From Rhodococcus sp. BP22 (GTDB taxonomy: Bacteria > Actinomycetota > Actinomycetes > Mycobacteriales > Mycobacteriaceae), in assembly GCF_014281965.1 (NCBI RefSeq), contig NZ_JACFTB010000002.1, forward strand, positions 310,001-374,000: 64,000 nucleotides of DNA, read 5' to 3'. A program made the translations under genes and the position numbers. Below the pieces are notes generated by a model. It had not been told where the DNA came from, searched no databases, and saw nothing but the letters and a program-made list of their open reading frames with translations. Below are positions 52,209 through 61,821 of this stretch, one piece after another (within the stretch, counting starts at the first letter, position 1; every line of letters starts with the position of its first letter).

Positions 52209-52277
52209 TTGATGTCCGTAGGTCGGCCCGCCACTGTCGTGTTGACCTACGGTGACTTTCTCTAGGAGAAAACGCTT

Positions 52278-54821
52278 ATGTCCGATATCACCGAACCACC
52301 AGTAGGACCGCCTCCGGGTTCGACCACCAACGCCGAGGGTGGAGACCGGATCGATCCGGTCGACATTCAAGAGGAAATGCAGCGCAGCTACATCGACTAC
52401 GCGATGAGCGTCATCGTCGGCCGCGCGCTACCCGAGGTCAGAGACGGCCTGAAGCCAGTCCACCGCCGCGTGCTCTACGCCATGTACGACTCGGGCTTCC
52501 GTCCCGACCGCAGTTACGTCAAATCCGCACGCCCCGTTGCCGAAACGATGGGTAACTACCATCCGCACGGCGACAGCTCCATCTACGACGCATTGGTCCG
52601 TTTGGCACAGCCGTGGTCGATGCGTTACCCGTTGGTCGACGGTCAGGGCAACTTCGGATCGCGCGGCAACGACGGAGCCGCCGCAATGCGTTACACCGAG
52701 GCACGCTTGACTCCGCTCGCGATGGAGATGTTGCGCGATATCGACGAGGAAACCGTCGACTTCATTCCCAACTACGACGGCAAAACCCAAGAGCCGACGG
52801 TACTTCCGTCGAGGGTGCCCAACTTGTTGATGAACGGGTCCAACGGAATCGCCGTCGGTATGGCCACCAACATTCCTCCGCACAACCTGCGCGAGCTCAG
52901 TGAAGCCGTGTTCTGGGCCCTCGATAATTTCGAAGCGGACGAGGAAGCAACCTTGGCCGCGTGCATGGAACGCGTCAAGGGGCCGGACTTCCCGACCCAC
53001 GGACTCATCGTCGGTGGACAGGGCATCCAGGATGCTTACTCCACCGGCCGCGGATCCATCCGGATGCGCGGCGTCGTGGAAATCGAAGAGGATTCCAACG
53101 GTCGCGCAACGATCGTGATCACCGAGCTGCCGTATCAGGTCAACCCGGACAACATGATCACTTCGATCGCCGAGCAGGTACGTGACGGCAAGCTCGGTGG
53201 CATCTCGAAGATCGACGACGAGTCCTCGGACCGCGTCGGCCTGCGCATCGTGGTCACCATCAAGCGCGATGCTGTCGCGAAGGTCGTGCTGAACAACCTT
53301 TACAAGCACTCCCAGCTTCAGACGAGTTTCGGCGCAAACATGCTCTCGATCGTCGATGGTGTCCCGCGTACCTTGCGTCTCGACCAGATGATTCGCTTCT
53401 ACGTAGCCCATCAGCTCGAAGTGATCGTCCGTCGTACTCGATACCGGTTGCGCAAAGCGGAGGAGCGCGCACACATCTTGCGTGGACTGGTCAAAGCGCT
53501 CGATGCGCTCGACGAGGTCATTGCTTTGATCCGCCGCTCTCCCGACGTCGATTCCGCCCGCACGGGCCTCATCGACCTGCTCGAGGTCGACACGATTCAG
53601 GCCGACGCGATCCTCGCGATGCAGCTCCGGCGGCTTGCTGCCCTCGAGCGCCAGAAAATCATCGACGAGTTGGCAGAAATCGAAATCGAGATCGCCGAGC
53701 TCGAGGACATCCTTGCCAAGCCTGAACGTCAGCGCCAGATCGTGCGCGACGAACTCGCCGAGATCGTCGAGAAGTTCGGCGACGACCGGCGCACCCGGAT
53801 CATCGCTTCCGACGGCGACGTCAACGACGAGGATCTGATCGCCCGCGAGAACGTAGTGGTCACCATCACCGAGACCGGCTACGCGAAACGCACCAGGACC
53901 GATCTCTACCGTTCTCAGAAGCGCGGCGGCAAGGGCGTTCAGGGTGCGGGGCTCAAACAAGACGACATCGTCAGCAAGTTCTTCGTATGCTCGACGCACG
54001 ACTGGATTCTCTTCTTCACCACCAAGGGGCGCGTCTACCGTGCGAAGGCTTACGAGCTGCCGGAAGCCAACCGCACCGCGCGTGGTCAGCACGTGGCCAA
54101 CCTGCTCGCCTTCCAGCCGGACGAGCGGATAGCTCAGGTCATTCAGATCCAGACCTACGAGGATGCGCCGTACCTGGTTCTCGCAACCAAGGGCGGTCTG
54201 GTCAAGAAGTCCAAGCTCACCGACTTCGACTCCAACCGAAGCGGCGGCATCGTGGCGGTCAACCTGCGCGGTGAGGACGAATTGGTCGGCGCAGTGTTGG
54301 CGTCCTCGGACGACGATCTGCTTCTCGTCTCCGCGCAGGGCCAGTCCATCCGTTTCTCGGCCACCGACGAAGTGCTTCGTCCGATGGGTCGGGCGACGTC
54401 CGGTGTGCAGGGCATGCGATTCAACGGTGAAGATCGGCTACTGTCCCTCAATGTCGTCCGCGAAGGGAAGTACCTTCTGGTGGCAACTTCGGGTGGCTAC
54501 TCGAAGCGGACTGCGATGGAGGACTACCCCCAGCAGGGCCGAGGCGGAAAGGGCGTGCTGACGATTCAGTACGATCCGAAGCGTGGCACGCTGGTGGGGG
54601 CTCTTATCGTCGACGATGATGACGAGCTGTATGCCATCACATCCGGGGGCGGCGTCATCCGTACCGCGGCAAAGCAGGTTCGGAAAGCAGGCCGTCAGAC
54701 GAAGGGCGTTCGGTTGATGAATCTCGGTGAAGGCGACACACTGCTCGCTATTGCCCGCAATGCCGATGAGCCCGAATTGGGCGCTGAGGGCACCGAAGAA
54801 GATGCACCGAAGGAGTCGTAG
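52278..54821 (+). CDS. gyrA: DNA gyrase subunit A
   Basis: 847-residue breakage-rejoining subunit. Active Tyr139 in [10 protein letters not shown], quinolone region [15 protein letters not shown] with Ser100 at the place of E. coli Ser83 (a quinolone-sensitive pattern, unlike the Ala of M. tuberculosis), and six C-terminal beta-pinwheel repeats including the GyrA box QRGGKGVQG (as KRGGKGVQG). No intein at the site used in M. leprae. TAG overlaps the next GTG by 1 bp. ATG 52278 has AGGAG upstream. Confidence 0.99.
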   Translation: MSDITEPPVGPPPGSTTNAEGGDRIDPVDIQEEMQRSYIDYAMSVIVGRALPEVRDGLKPVHRRVLYAMYDSGFRPDRSYVKSARPVAETMGNYHPHGDSSIYDALVRLAQPWSMRYPLVDGQGNFGSRGNDGAAAMRYTEARLTPLAMEMLRDIDEETVDFIPNYDGKTQEPTVLPSRVPNLLMNGSNGIAVGMATNIPPHNLRELSEAVFWALDNFEADEEATLAACMERVKGPDFPTHGLIVGGQGIQDAYSTGRGSIRMRGVVEIEEDSNGRATIVITELPYQVNPDNMITSIAEQVRDGKLGGISKIDDESSDRVGLRIVVTIKRDAVAKVVLNNLYKHSQLQTSFGANMLSIVDGVPRTLRLDQMIRFYVAHQLEVIVRRTRYRLRKAEERAHILRGLVKALDALDEVIALIRRSPDVDSARTGLIDLLEVDTIQADAILAMQLRRLAALERQKIIDELAEIEIEIAELEDILAKPERQRQIVRDELAEIVEKFGDDRRTRIIASDGDVNDEDLIARENVVVTITETGYAKRTRTDLYRSQKRGGKGVQGAGLKQDDIVSKFFVCSTHDWILFFTTKGRVYRAKAYELPEANRTARGQHVANLLAFQPDERIAQVIQIQTYEDAPYLVLATKGGLVKKSKLTDFDSNRSGGIVAVNLRGEDELVGAVLASSDDDLLLVSAQGQSIRFSATDEVLRPMGRATSGVQGMRFNGEDRLLSLNVVREGKYLLVATSGGYSKRTAMEDYPQQGRGGKGVLTIQYDPKRGTLVGALIVDDDDELYAITSGGGVIRTAAKQVRKAGRQTKGVRLMNLGEGDTLLAIARNADEPELGAEGTEEDAPKES

Positions 54822-56200
54822 TGAGTACTCCCAACAGGCCCGGTAGCAGGCCGGCCCCGCAGGGCGAACAAGGCGATGCTGCTGCGCGGCAGCCTGCGCG
54901 ACCGCAACCGGCTGCACGGCCTCCTTCCGCACCGGAGCCCGGGCGTACCCCGCCGCAGCAGGCACCACCGAGGCCGGCCGCGGCAGGAGCGCCGCAGCCG
55001 CCGCAGAGTGGTACACGTCCTCCGGCACGGCCGACGCAGGGGCCACAGACCCAGGCACCGGGCCGTCCACCGCAAGGGCCGCCGGCTCAGAGCGCCCCAC
55101 AGCAAGGACCCCCCCAGCAGGGCGTTCCCGGTCAACGAGCTGACGCGGCAGCCTCGGCCCCAACCGAACAGCGTGCACAGCAGCCCGCCTCACAGCGGCC
55201 GCAGAATCCTCCGGGGGCCCCGACTTCACCGGGTGTCCAGCCGCCGGCAGGGGTACAGCCTGCACCTCGACCGACTGCGGCGGAGCCGCCACCGACTCAG
55301 GCAGCACCTGCGGTAAAAGGTGTGCCCGAGCGTCCGCGTGAGAAGCCTTCGGCGGTGACGCCTGCTGCAGCGTCGGAATCGGCGCAGCAACCTCCGACGA
55401 CGGCTCTGCCGAAAGAGCGCACCGATTCTGCGGGTCCGCCGGACGGTGCGGGGGCCGACAGGTCTGCGCAGGGAGCGCCACCGTGGCAACGGGGTCAGGT
55501 TCAGGGTCAACACGAGACAGCACATCGTGCGCAGAACCAGCCGCAGACCAATCTGTCGACTCGAACTGGCGCGTTGCCGGCCGGATCGCCTGCCGATGGA
55601 CCAGTCACTCCCGCCGCGCAAGCTCGTGGCGAAAGTCCCCGTGGCGAAAGTCAGGGGGCGAAGGCTCAGCGGCGGGAAGATGCCAAGTCGAAGGCCGCCG
55701 TCATAGACGGTCCGACTCGTCATATCGAACGCAAGGATCTGGCGAAGGACATGCCGGACTTGTCGTCGGTTCGACATCCCGCGCCCACTAGCGAGGCACA
55801 GAAGGCTCCTGCCCCTGTTGCGGTTGCTGCACGGGTGGAGGGCGAGCCGCTCCGTGCCACGATTCAGATCCGGAAGATCGATCCGTGGTCGACCCTGAAG
55901 ATCTCGCTGGTGATCGCGGTGTCCTTGTTCTTCGTCTGGATGGTGGCCGTCGGGCTTCTGTACGCCGTTCTGGACGGCATGGGCGTGTGGGACCGACTGA
56001 ACAGTGCCTTCACCGAAATCGTCAACGAGGACGGCGGTGGCGGACTGGTGAGTGCGGGCCAGGTGTTCGGCTACGCAGCCGTCATCGGAATCCTCAATGT
56101 GGTGTTGTTCACTGCACTGACGACGATCGGATCGTTCATCTACAACTTGTCGTCGGACCTGGTCGGGGGCGTCGAAGTGACGCTCGCGGATCGGGACTGA
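54821..56200 (+). CDS. DUF3566 membrane protein with Pro/Gln/Ala-rich domain (Rv0007-like)
   Basis: 459 residues. The first 330 are disordered and dominated by Pro, Gln, Ala and Gly. The C-terminal 115 form a DUF3566 domain: RKIDPWSTLKISLVIAVSLF with a first helix, GVWDRLNSAFTEIV, and a second helix in AAVIGILNVVLFTALTTIGS. GTG start overlaps gyrA TAG by 1 bp; AAGGAG lies inside the gyrA end. Always downstream of gyrA in actinobacteria; role unknown, possibly envelope or division. The low-complexity part is high-GC and poorly conserved. Confidence 0.9.
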   Translation: MSTPNRPGSRPAPQGEQGDAAARQPARPQPAARPPSAPEPGRTPPQQAPPRPAAAGAPQPPQSGTRPPARPTQGPQTQAPGRPPQGPPAQSAPQQGPPQQGVPGQRADAAASAPTEQRAQQPASQRPQNPPGAPTSPGVQPPAGVQPAPRPTAAEPPPTQAAPAVKGVPERPREKPSAVTPAAASESAQQPPTTALPKERTDSAGPPDGAGADRSAQGAPPWQRGQVQGQHETAHRAQNQPQTNLSTRTGALPAGSPADGPVTPAAQARGESPRGESQGAKAQRREDAKSKAAVIDGPTRHIERKDLAKDMPDLSSVRHPAPTSEAQKAPAPVAVAARVEGEPLRATIQIRKIDPWSTLKISLVIAVSLFFVWMVAVGLLYAVLDGMGVWDRLNSAFTEIVNEDGGGGLVSAGQVFGYAAVIGILNVVLFTALTTIGSFIYNLSSDLVGGVEVTLADRD

Positions 56201-56324
56201 CACGGCGTGAGACGGCACCGCGTCGAGCCGTTTTGGAGTACAGCGGCTCGATGCGGTAACCTCACTCCTCGGTTCGAGGAGAATAATTTCCTCGAATTAA
56301 TTGGTCCCTGTGACCGAGGTTCGA

Positions 56325-56398
56325 GGGCCTATAGCTCAGGCGGTTAGAGCGCTTCCCTGATAAGGAAGAGGTCGGAGGTTCAAGTCCTCCTAGGCCCA
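56325..56398 (+). tRNA. ileT: tRNA-Ile (anticodon GAT)
   Basis: 74 nt cloverleaf: acceptor GGGCCTA/TAGGCCC, D-loop AGCTCAGGCGGTTAGAGC, anticodon stem CTTCCCTGATAAGGAAG with GAT at 56359-56361, T-arm GGAGGTTCAAGTCCTCC. CCA is not encoded. Follows gyrA and the DUF3566 gene, as in mycobacteria. Confidence 0.98.
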
Positions 56399-56417
56399 CA
56401 ACCAGAAGGCGGAGAGG

Positions 56418-56537
56418 ATGAGATTCGTGAAGATTCTCCTCCTCGCCGGTGCGGTTGTGACAGTGTTTCTGACAGTGGTGAAGCTGCGAGCAGTACGTAG
56501 TGGAGACGGTGTCTGGCACGAAGTCACAACTGCCTGA
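56418..56537 (+). CDS. DLW-39 family small protein
   Basis: 39 residues: MRFVKILLLAGAVVTVFLTV then VKLRAVRSGDGVWHEVTTA. One hydrophobic helix and a short tail with Asp-x-x-Trp (GDGVWHE) in place of the family's Asp-Leu-Trp. The length and position between tRNA-Ile and tRNA-Ala fit the actinobacterial DLW-39 family. GGAGAGG lies just before the ATG; GTG 56427 (36 residues) has better spacing and is an alternative. Function unknown. Confidence 0.75.
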   Translation: MRFVKILLLAGAVVTVFLTVVKLRAVRSGDGVWHEVTTA

Positions 56538-56631
56538 ACGTCCTATGGCGAGGTGAAACCGGTTGTCAGAGACCGGTTGTTGCAAGAGGTAAGTGAACAT
56601 GTAACGTGTTGTTCGCTCGCCGGATATACCC

Positions 56632-56704
56632 GGGGCCTTAGCTCAGTTGGTAGAGCGCTGCCTTTGCAAGGCAGATGTCAGGAGTTCGAATCTCCTAGGC
56701 TCCA
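56632..56704 (+). tRNA. alaT: tRNA-Ala (anticodon TGC)
   Basis: 73 nt: acceptor GGGGCCT with AGGCTCC (one G-T pair), D-arm TAGCTCAGTTGGTAGAGC, anticodon stem TGCCTTTGCAAGGCA with TGC at 56665-56667, T-arm CAGGAGTTCGAATCTCCTA. CCA not encoded. Followed by a terminator. Confidence 0.98.
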
Positions 56705-56721
56705 CAGTTTCACGAAGACAC

Positions 56722-56759
56722 AAGATGACGTCCAGCACCAGCTGGGCGTCATCTTTTTT
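56722..56759 (+). terminator. Intrinsic terminator after tRNA-Ala
   Basis: AAGATGACGTCCAGC, loop ACCA, GCTGGGCGTCATCTT, then TTTT: a 15-bp stem with one G-T pair and a T-run. Ends the tRNA transcript. Confidence 0.92.
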
Positions 56760-56917
56760 GTCTGCCGGATACGGTGAATATTCGAGCTGATCGCCTCGAC
56801 ACACCGATCTCGAGAGTGATTTCTCCGGCGACTTCTCTACCGGATCAAGTGTCGTCTGTAAGTGTTAGGGTCCGGCACGTAGAGCGCGCGTCTGCCTACA
56901 TTTCACATGACGCGACC

Positions 56918-58003
56918 ATGGGAGGTGGCCATGCCGAATCGAAGTCGACGAAGCATGCATTTGGGACGCCTCCGCGTGTGCACGTGCGGGGCCATTCGCG
57001 CGTGAGAAAACTCGAGCTCGATGAAGCGGCCCTGACACTGCTTGTTTTCGTCGTGGGAACGACGCTTCTTTCCATCGCTGGTGGAAGCGCATCGTGGGGC
57101 CAACTGGGGGCGACGGGTCGGCTCGCAGTTCTCGCGGCGTCGGCTCTCGGTATCGCGTCCGCGGTAGTGCTTCTGAGATCGAAGCAGCCGAGCCCGAAGC
57201 GCACCATCGGCAGTGTCACGTTTATGGCGACCCTCGCTCTGGCGTTGACGGCGTCCGTCAGTACCGCCCTGCCGACCCTCCTCGTCAGCGTGCAGTCCGC
57301 GATGTTCCTGGGTATGCATGTCGGGGCGTTCTGGTCCGAGCGTAATGCGGGCATATGGGCTGCGTTCGTCGCGCTTTCGACGGTAGTGGGTACCTCTGTC
57401 GCACCGTACGACTCGCCGTTCATCGCATACATCCTGATTGCGCTCGGCGTAGTCGGCTCCACCGAAGTATTCGGTACCTTCGCCCGGCGTATGCGTTATT
57501 CGGCGACCCACGACGTTCTGACGGGGCTTCTCAACCGCTTCGGATTCGAATCCAAGATAGACAAGATGCTCCCGGCCTGCGCTGCTCGCGGGTTGTCGGT
57601 CAGCGTGGCTGTGCTCGATCTGGACAACTTCAAGCAGATCAACGATGAATACGGGCACATCGCGGGTGACGTGTTGCTCTCACGCCTGTCGAAGGCATGG
57701 AAAGCCGAGCTCACGCGACGGGACGTGCTCGGCCGACTCGGGGGCGACGAGTTCGTGCTGTTCATGCCGGGCGTTCACGAGGCAGAGGCCTGGCACATCA
57801 TCGAGCGGCTTCGGCGCGCACATCGTGCCGAGTGGAGTGTCGGGCTGGTCTGCATGCCTGCTACGTGTCGTTGGGCGGAGATATACCGGTCGGCCGACGC
57901 AGATCTTTATCGCGCCAAGCGCAGCAGACCGGTAGCGCCAAGGCAGCCCGGCCCGGCTGAAACCGAGTCCACCGGCGAACCGGAGTGGAGAATACAGCGC
58001 TGA
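56918..58003 (+). CDS. Membrane-anchored GGDEF diguanylate cyclase
   Basis: About 361 residues: six hydrophobic segments (from LDEAALTLLVFVVGTTLLSI to SPFIAYILIALGVVGSTEVF), then a GGDEF domain with DVLTGLLNRFGFESKID, VAVLDLDNFKQINDEYGHIA and the active loop RLGGDEF. No RxxD inhibitory site. The open frame begins at 56774, but its first part contains a promoter-like TTAGGGT and no ribosome site, so ATG 56918 is preferred; GTG starts further on are possible. Lies between tRNA-Ala and cwsA, where mycobacteria have no such gene. Confidence 0.82.
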   Translation: MGGGHAESKSTKHAFGTPPRVHVRGHSRVRKLELDEAALTLLVFVVGTTLLSIAGGSASWGQLGATGRLAVLAASALGIASAVVLLRSKQPSPKRTIGSVTFMATLALALTASVSTALPTLLVSVQSAMFLGMHVGAFWSERNAGIWAAFVALSTVVGTSVAPYDSPFIAYILIALGVVGSTEVFGTFARRMRYSATHDVLTGLLNRFGFESKIDKMLPACAARGLSVSVAVLDLDNFKQINDEYGHIAGDVLLSRLSKAWKAELTRRDVLGRLGGDEFVLFMPGVHEAEAWHIIERLRRAHRAEWSVGLVCMPATCRWAEIYRSADADLYRAKRSRPVAPRQPGPAETESTGEPEWRIQR

Positions 58004-58021
58004 CGCACCGCCGTCAGATTC

Positions 58022-58038
58022 ATCCACAGCCTGTGGAT
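58022..58038. promoter_or_regulatory. Inverted DnaA-box-like palindrome
   Basis: ATCCACAGCCTGTGGAT, 8+1+8 palindrome carrying two opposed DnaA box cores (one base off consensus at one end), in the spacer between the GGDEF gene and the hydrolase gene. Confidence 0.5.
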
Positions 58039-58128
58039 AGATTCAGCCTGGCGAGCTGAAAAAAGTGTTGACTGTGTTCTCACGTCGACCGACCGGACGA
58101 CGATCGGGCAGTCGACGGGGATGTGCGC

Positions 58129-59769
58129 ATGGTTACCTGGAGTGACATTCGGCAATGGGACCCGGAAAAGATAGGGCTGCTTGCGTGCACACTGGCCCGC
58201 ACGTCAGACGGGCTGATGCAGGATATGGCTACTCTCGAGCGATTGTCCGAGACCCTAGAGTGGACAGGGGCAGCCGCGGATGCAGCGCGCACAGAAATTC
58301 ACAGCCTTCGTGATGGGTATGTTCGCGGCGCCGATCAGCTGATGTCGATCGGAACCTGTGTCGAGGATCTTGGCTATGCGATGTACCCGCTCGTGGCTTC
58401 GGTTCTCGACTGCGACCGCGAGGCCCAGGACAGTGATGCCGACATCACCGATGACGGCGGGGTTGTGGATCGAATGCCGCTGTACTCCAGCGCGTCCGAA
58501 GATGCATGGAGCCTCGGTCGTGATCGGCTCAGACGAATACGCGACCTGCGGGAAAGAGCTACCGAACTTCTGACGCGTGCTCGATACCTCGACTCGCAGG
58601 GCGCCGCGACTCTGCGGACACTGTCCGATTCGGTATCGGCAACAGGAGCGGACGTCTCCACGATCCCCGCTGCTGCAACAGAATTCCGAACAGCAGCTCC
58701 GACCGAGACAGCAGTACCTATGGGAAGGAGTGCGCCCGCAAACGCCGCATTCTGGGATTCGCTCACGATGGCTGAGCGGACCCGACTGCTGGTCGATCGA
58801 CCCGATCTGATCGGAAACCTGGACGGGATTCCGGCGATGGTCCGGGATTCGGCAAACCGTCGGATGCTCGTTCGTGAAAGAACCCGCCTCGAAACAGTTG
58901 CCGACGACCTCCAGAATCGCTTGAACAACAACATCTTCGGTGGGATGTTGGACAATGCCGATGCGGGGTTGGCGCAGACACGTAAGCGTTTGGCTGCGCT
59001 CGACGCGATCACGGCCACCCTCGACCAGGGTGATCGCCAATTGCTGGTCCTGGACAATCGTAGTGGCGAGGACACCCTGGCCGCGATCGCGGTGGGAAAT
59101 GTCGACGCCGCTACGCACGTGGCGGTGTTCGTACCCGGCCTCGACTCGGATGTCCAAGGGGACTTGCGGCGATACGACGGCGATATGGACTCATTGAAAA
59201 AGACTGTCGAACAACTACTTCCAAAGGATCCGCCGGAGACCGTGGCGTGCGTGACATGGATGAACTACGAGGCTCCGCACCTCGGGTGGAACCTGTTGAA
59301 CCCGAACCGTTCGGTCGTCTCAGGCTCGGCGGCAATCGCCGGCGGAGAGCGGTTGTCGGCATTTCTCGACGGACTCGATGCCGCGCGTGCCGAGGATCCA
59401 CATTTGTCTTTGCTCGGTCATTCCTACGGTTCGCTCACCGCCGCGTATTCGATCCGCGGTGCCGACGACACGGGCGTCGACGATTTGGTTGTTCTCGGGT
59501 CGCCAGGGCTGGGAACCGGGACTGTCGCCGACTTGTCCATACCGCCAGGTCACGTCTTCGTCGGTGAAGCATCCGACGACAGGGTCGCGGACCTCGGGGC
59601 CTTCGGCACCGATCCGAGCCATCTCGACGGCACGGAAAAGCTTCCTACCGAAGGCTCGGGATATCTACCGGCCGAGGGACATGGAGGGTATTTCGCCGAG
59701 GGCACCACGGCGCAGCACAACAGCGCGCTGGTCGTTGCCGGGCGTGCTTCCGAATTAGGCGGAGGCTGA
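58129..59769 (+). CDS. DUF1023 alpha/beta hydrolase with WXG100-like N-terminal helices
   Basis: 546 residues. The first 130 form a helical region with a WTG turn (ETLEWTGAAADAARTEI), the pattern of WXG100/EsxA-like proteins; a second helical segment follows. The C-terminal half is a DUF1023 (PF06259) hydrolase: HVAVFVPGLDSDVQGDL, catalytic Ser in LLGHSYGSLTAAYS, later LGSPGLG, and a possible catalytic His in GHGGYF. No signal peptide. The fusion suggests a type VII-secreted or T7-associated lipase/esterase, but no YxxxD/E export motif was found. ATG 58129 is used; GTG 58123 is an alternative. Confidence 0.8.
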   Translation: MVTWSDIRQWDPEKIGLLACTLARTSDGLMQDMATLERLSETLEWTGAAADAARTEIHSLRDGYVRGADQLMSIGTCVEDLGYAMYPLVASVLDCDREAQDSDADITDDGGVVDRMPLYSSASEDAWSLGRDRLRRIRDLRERATELLTRARYLDSQGAATLRTLSDSVSATGADVSTIPAAATEFRTAAPTETAVPMGRSAPANAAFWDSLTMAERTRLLVDRPDLIGNLDGIPAMVRDSANRRMLVRERTRLETVADDLQNRLNNNIFGGMLDNADAGLAQTRKRLAALDAITATLDQGDRQLLVLDNRSGEDTLAAIAVGNVDAATHVAVFVPGLDSDVQGDLRRYDGDMDSLKKTVEQLLPKDPPETVACVTWMNYEAPHLGWNLLNPNRSVVSGSAAIAGGERLSAFLDGLDAARAEDPHLSLLGHSYGSLTAAYSIRGADDTGVDDLVVLGSPGLGTGTVADLSIPPGHVFVGEASDDRVADLGAFGTDPSHLDGTEKLPTEGSGYLPAEGHGGYFAEGTTAQHNSALVVAGRASELGGG

Positions 59770-59792
59770 CCGGCAACGACCGACCGCCATCG

Positions 59793-60185
59793 CTAGGGGT
59801 GCTCGAGGGCGCCGGGCTGCCCGTCGGCAGCGCGAGTGGCCTCCGACTCGTAGTCGGCGAGACTGGGCGGCGCGTCAGCGGGCGGCTGGAAAGTGTTGCG
59901 ACGTCGAGTGGCGAGAACTGTGACGCCGGCGACTGCCCCGAACAACGCTCCGAATACCAAGATCCGCTTCGTACGAGGTGAGACGCGAGGTCCGCCTTTC
60001 CGCTGGGCTGGACCGCGCTGCTTACGTCGGGCAATTTCGCGTCGGGCAAGCTTCAGTCCCCGGGTGGAGAGTTGGAGTCCGACGCCCGCTGCACCGCCAC
60101 CGAAAACTTTCGCAGCATGCACGGCAGAGCCACCAGTGGTCACCGCAATTCCACGAATCCGGCCGGATTTCGATGTGCTCGTCAT
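59793..60185 (-). CDS. cwsA: Cell-wall synthesis protein CwsA-like
   Basis: 130 residues: basic N-terminal half (GVGLQLSTRGLKLARREIAR then RKQRGPAQRKGG), one membrane helix (ILVFGALFGAVAGVTVLATR) and a short extracytoplasmic tail. Position between tRNA-Ala and ppiA and this topology match Rv0008c (CwsA), which works with CrgA and Wag31 in division and pole growth in mycobacteria. Sequence similarity is low-complexity, so synteny carries much of the call. Confidence 0.75.
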   Translation of the reverse strand: MTSTSKSGRIRGIAVTTGGSAVHAAKVFGGGAAGVGLQLSTRGLKLARREIARRKQRGPAQRKGGPRVSPRTKRILVFGALFGAVAGVTVLATRRRNTFQPPADAPPSLADYESEATRAADGQPGALEHP

Positions 60186-60282
60186 GCCTTCACTGTTCCA
60201 TATGCAGGCGTAGAGCCAGGAATGAACACATCGAAGGACCGTTGCCGACCGCTCGGTAGCGCGTCAATGGCACGATGGAGGG

Positions 60283-60810
60283 GTGACTTCACCAAACAAG
60301 ACCTCCACTGCCACGTTGCACACCAACCACGGCGACATCATCATCGATCTTTTCGGCAACCACGCGCCGAAGACGGTCGAGAATTTCGTCGGGCTCGCGG
60401 ACGGATCGAAGGAATACACCTCGACGAACGCGTCCGGCGGAAAGACCGGACCGTTCTACGACGGTGCCGTCTTCCACCGCGTCATCGACGGCTTCATGAT
60501 CCAGGGCGGAGACCCCACCGGAACGGGTTCGGGTGGACCGGGCTACAAGTTCGGCGACGAATTCCACCCCGAGCTCTCGTTCGACCGCCCCTACCTGCTG
60601 GCCATGGCCAACGCGGGTCCGGGAACGAACGGATCGCAGTTCTTCATCACCACCGGCAAGACCCCGCACCTGAACCGCAAGCACTCCATCTTCGGCGAGG
60701 TGACGGACGAGGCGTCGAAGAAGGTAGTCGATTCCATCTCCGGAACTGCTGTCGGCCGCGGCGATCGTCCCGTCGAGGATGTCGTCATCACCAGCGTCAC
60801 CATTGCGTGA
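60283..60810 (+). CDS. ppiA: Peptidyl-prolyl cis-trans isomerase (cyclophilin) PpiA
   Basis: 175-residue cytoplasmic cyclophilin. Core TLHTNHGDIIIDLFGNHAPK with TVENFVGLADG, catalytic Arg in FHRVIDGFMIQGGDPTGTGS, and GTNGSQFFITTGKTPHLNRK with HSIFGEV. GTG start at 60283 after a GATGGAGG ribosome site. Equivalent to Rv0009. Confidence 0.97.
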   Translation: MTSPNKTSTATLHTNHGDIIIDLFGNHAPKTVENFVGLADGSKEYTSTNASGGKTGPFYDGAVFHRVIDGFMIQGGDPTGTGSGGPGYKFGDEFHPELSFDRPYLLAMANAGPGTNGSQFFITTGKTPHLNRKHSIFGEVTDEASKKVVDSISGTAVGRGDRPVEDVVITSVTIA

Positions 60811-60883
60811 TCGCTCTCTCCTGAGAATCGTTCACATCACCAATTTCAGTGCTCGAAAAAATTCACCGTAGAGGAACCACACC

Positions 60884-61783
60884 ATGACCTACCCCGGCTG
60901 GGGTGGCGCGCCCGGCGATCAGCCAACCCCACCCCAGTCGAGGTGCGTCCGGCATCCCGATCGAACTACCGGACTGGCGTGTTCGCGATGCGGACGCCCT
61001 GCGTGCGCCGAATGTCTACGACCTGCAGCAGTCGGGCAGCACTGCGTCGACTGCGTGCGTGACGCCAATGCTTCGGTACGGCCGATCCGGACCGTGGCCG
61101 GTGCTCGGGCGGGATCGACGTACGGACTCGTCACGTACATCCTCATGGCCCTCAACGTCCTCGTCTTCGCGGTGACGGCGATGCAATCGCGCGATGTGAT
61201 GGGCAATACCGACGCGTCGCCACTGTTCAATGCCTGGGCGCTGTTCCCACCATCGGTAGCCACCGGTGACGTCGAGCGCCTCATCGGCAGCGGCTTCCTG
61301 CACATTGGGCCGATCCACCTACTCGTCAACATGTTCGCGTTGTACATCATCGGCCGCGACGTCGAGATGATTCTCGGCCGAAGCCGATACCTGGCGGTCT
61401 ACCTCGTTTCGCTACTCGGCGGCAGTGCCTCGGTCATGGTCCTCGAGGCCCCGATCACCGTCACCGCAGGGGCTTCCGGCGCGATCTTCGGACTGTTGGG
61501 TGCGCAAGCGGTCATTCTGCTGAAGCTTCGCCGCAGCCCGACGCCGATTCTTGTAGTGATCGGCCTCAATATCTTCATCAGTATTTCGATACCCGGAATT
61601 TCGCTCTGGGGACACATGGGTGGCCTCGTCGCCGGTGCTGCCGCGACCGCCGGCAGCGTGTTTCTGCCCAGCCGCCTGCGAACTCCTCACATCGGGTGGA
61701 TCGCCGTCGGTGCCGTCGCAGCCGTATGCGTCGCAGTCATCGCAGTTCGCGTACTGTCGCTTCGCTCGATGATGGGTCTGTAA
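60884..61783 (+). CDS. Rhomboid-family intramembrane serine protease with zinc-binding N-terminus
   Basis: 299 residues. An N-terminal B-box-like cysteine/histidine cluster (CVRHPDRTTGLACSRCGRPA, then CAECLRPAAVGQHCVDCVRD) precedes six helices. Rhomboid hallmarks: FLHIGPIHLLVNMFALY, the catalytic Ser in TVTAGASGAIFGLLGAQ and the His in LWGHMGGLVAGA. Likely cleaves membrane proteins within the bilayer. It lies between ppiA and the PH-domain gene, not in the mycobacterial order at this spot, where M. tuberculosis keeps its rhomboid elsewhere. Confidence 0.95.
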   Translation: MTYPGWGGAPGDQPTPPQSRCVRHPDRTTGLACSRCGRPACAECLRPAAVGQHCVDCVRDANASVRPIRTVAGARAGSTYGLVTYILMALNVLVFAVTAMQSRDVMGNTDASPLFNAWALFPPSVATGDVERLIGSGFLHIGPIHLLVNMFALYIIGRDVEMILGRSRYLAVYLVSLLGGSASVMVLEAPITVTAGASGAIFGLLGAQAVILLKLRRSPTPILVVIGLNIFISISIPGISLWGHMGGLVAGAAATAGSVFLPSRLRTPHIGWIAVGAVAAVCVAVIAVRVLSLRSMMGL

Positions 61784-61821
61784 AACTCCTCCGGCACCGT
61801 CGGAACAACCCGCTCGGCTCG

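Noticed and set aside
52428-54092. 554-codon open frame antisense to gyrA
   Set aside because: Arises from high-GC codon bias in gyrA; no domain, no ribosome site, and gyrA is unmistakable on the other strand.
52278-54821. Intein in gyrA
   Set aside because: The frame runs straight through the catalytic Tyr region with normal gyrA length; no intein motifs seen.
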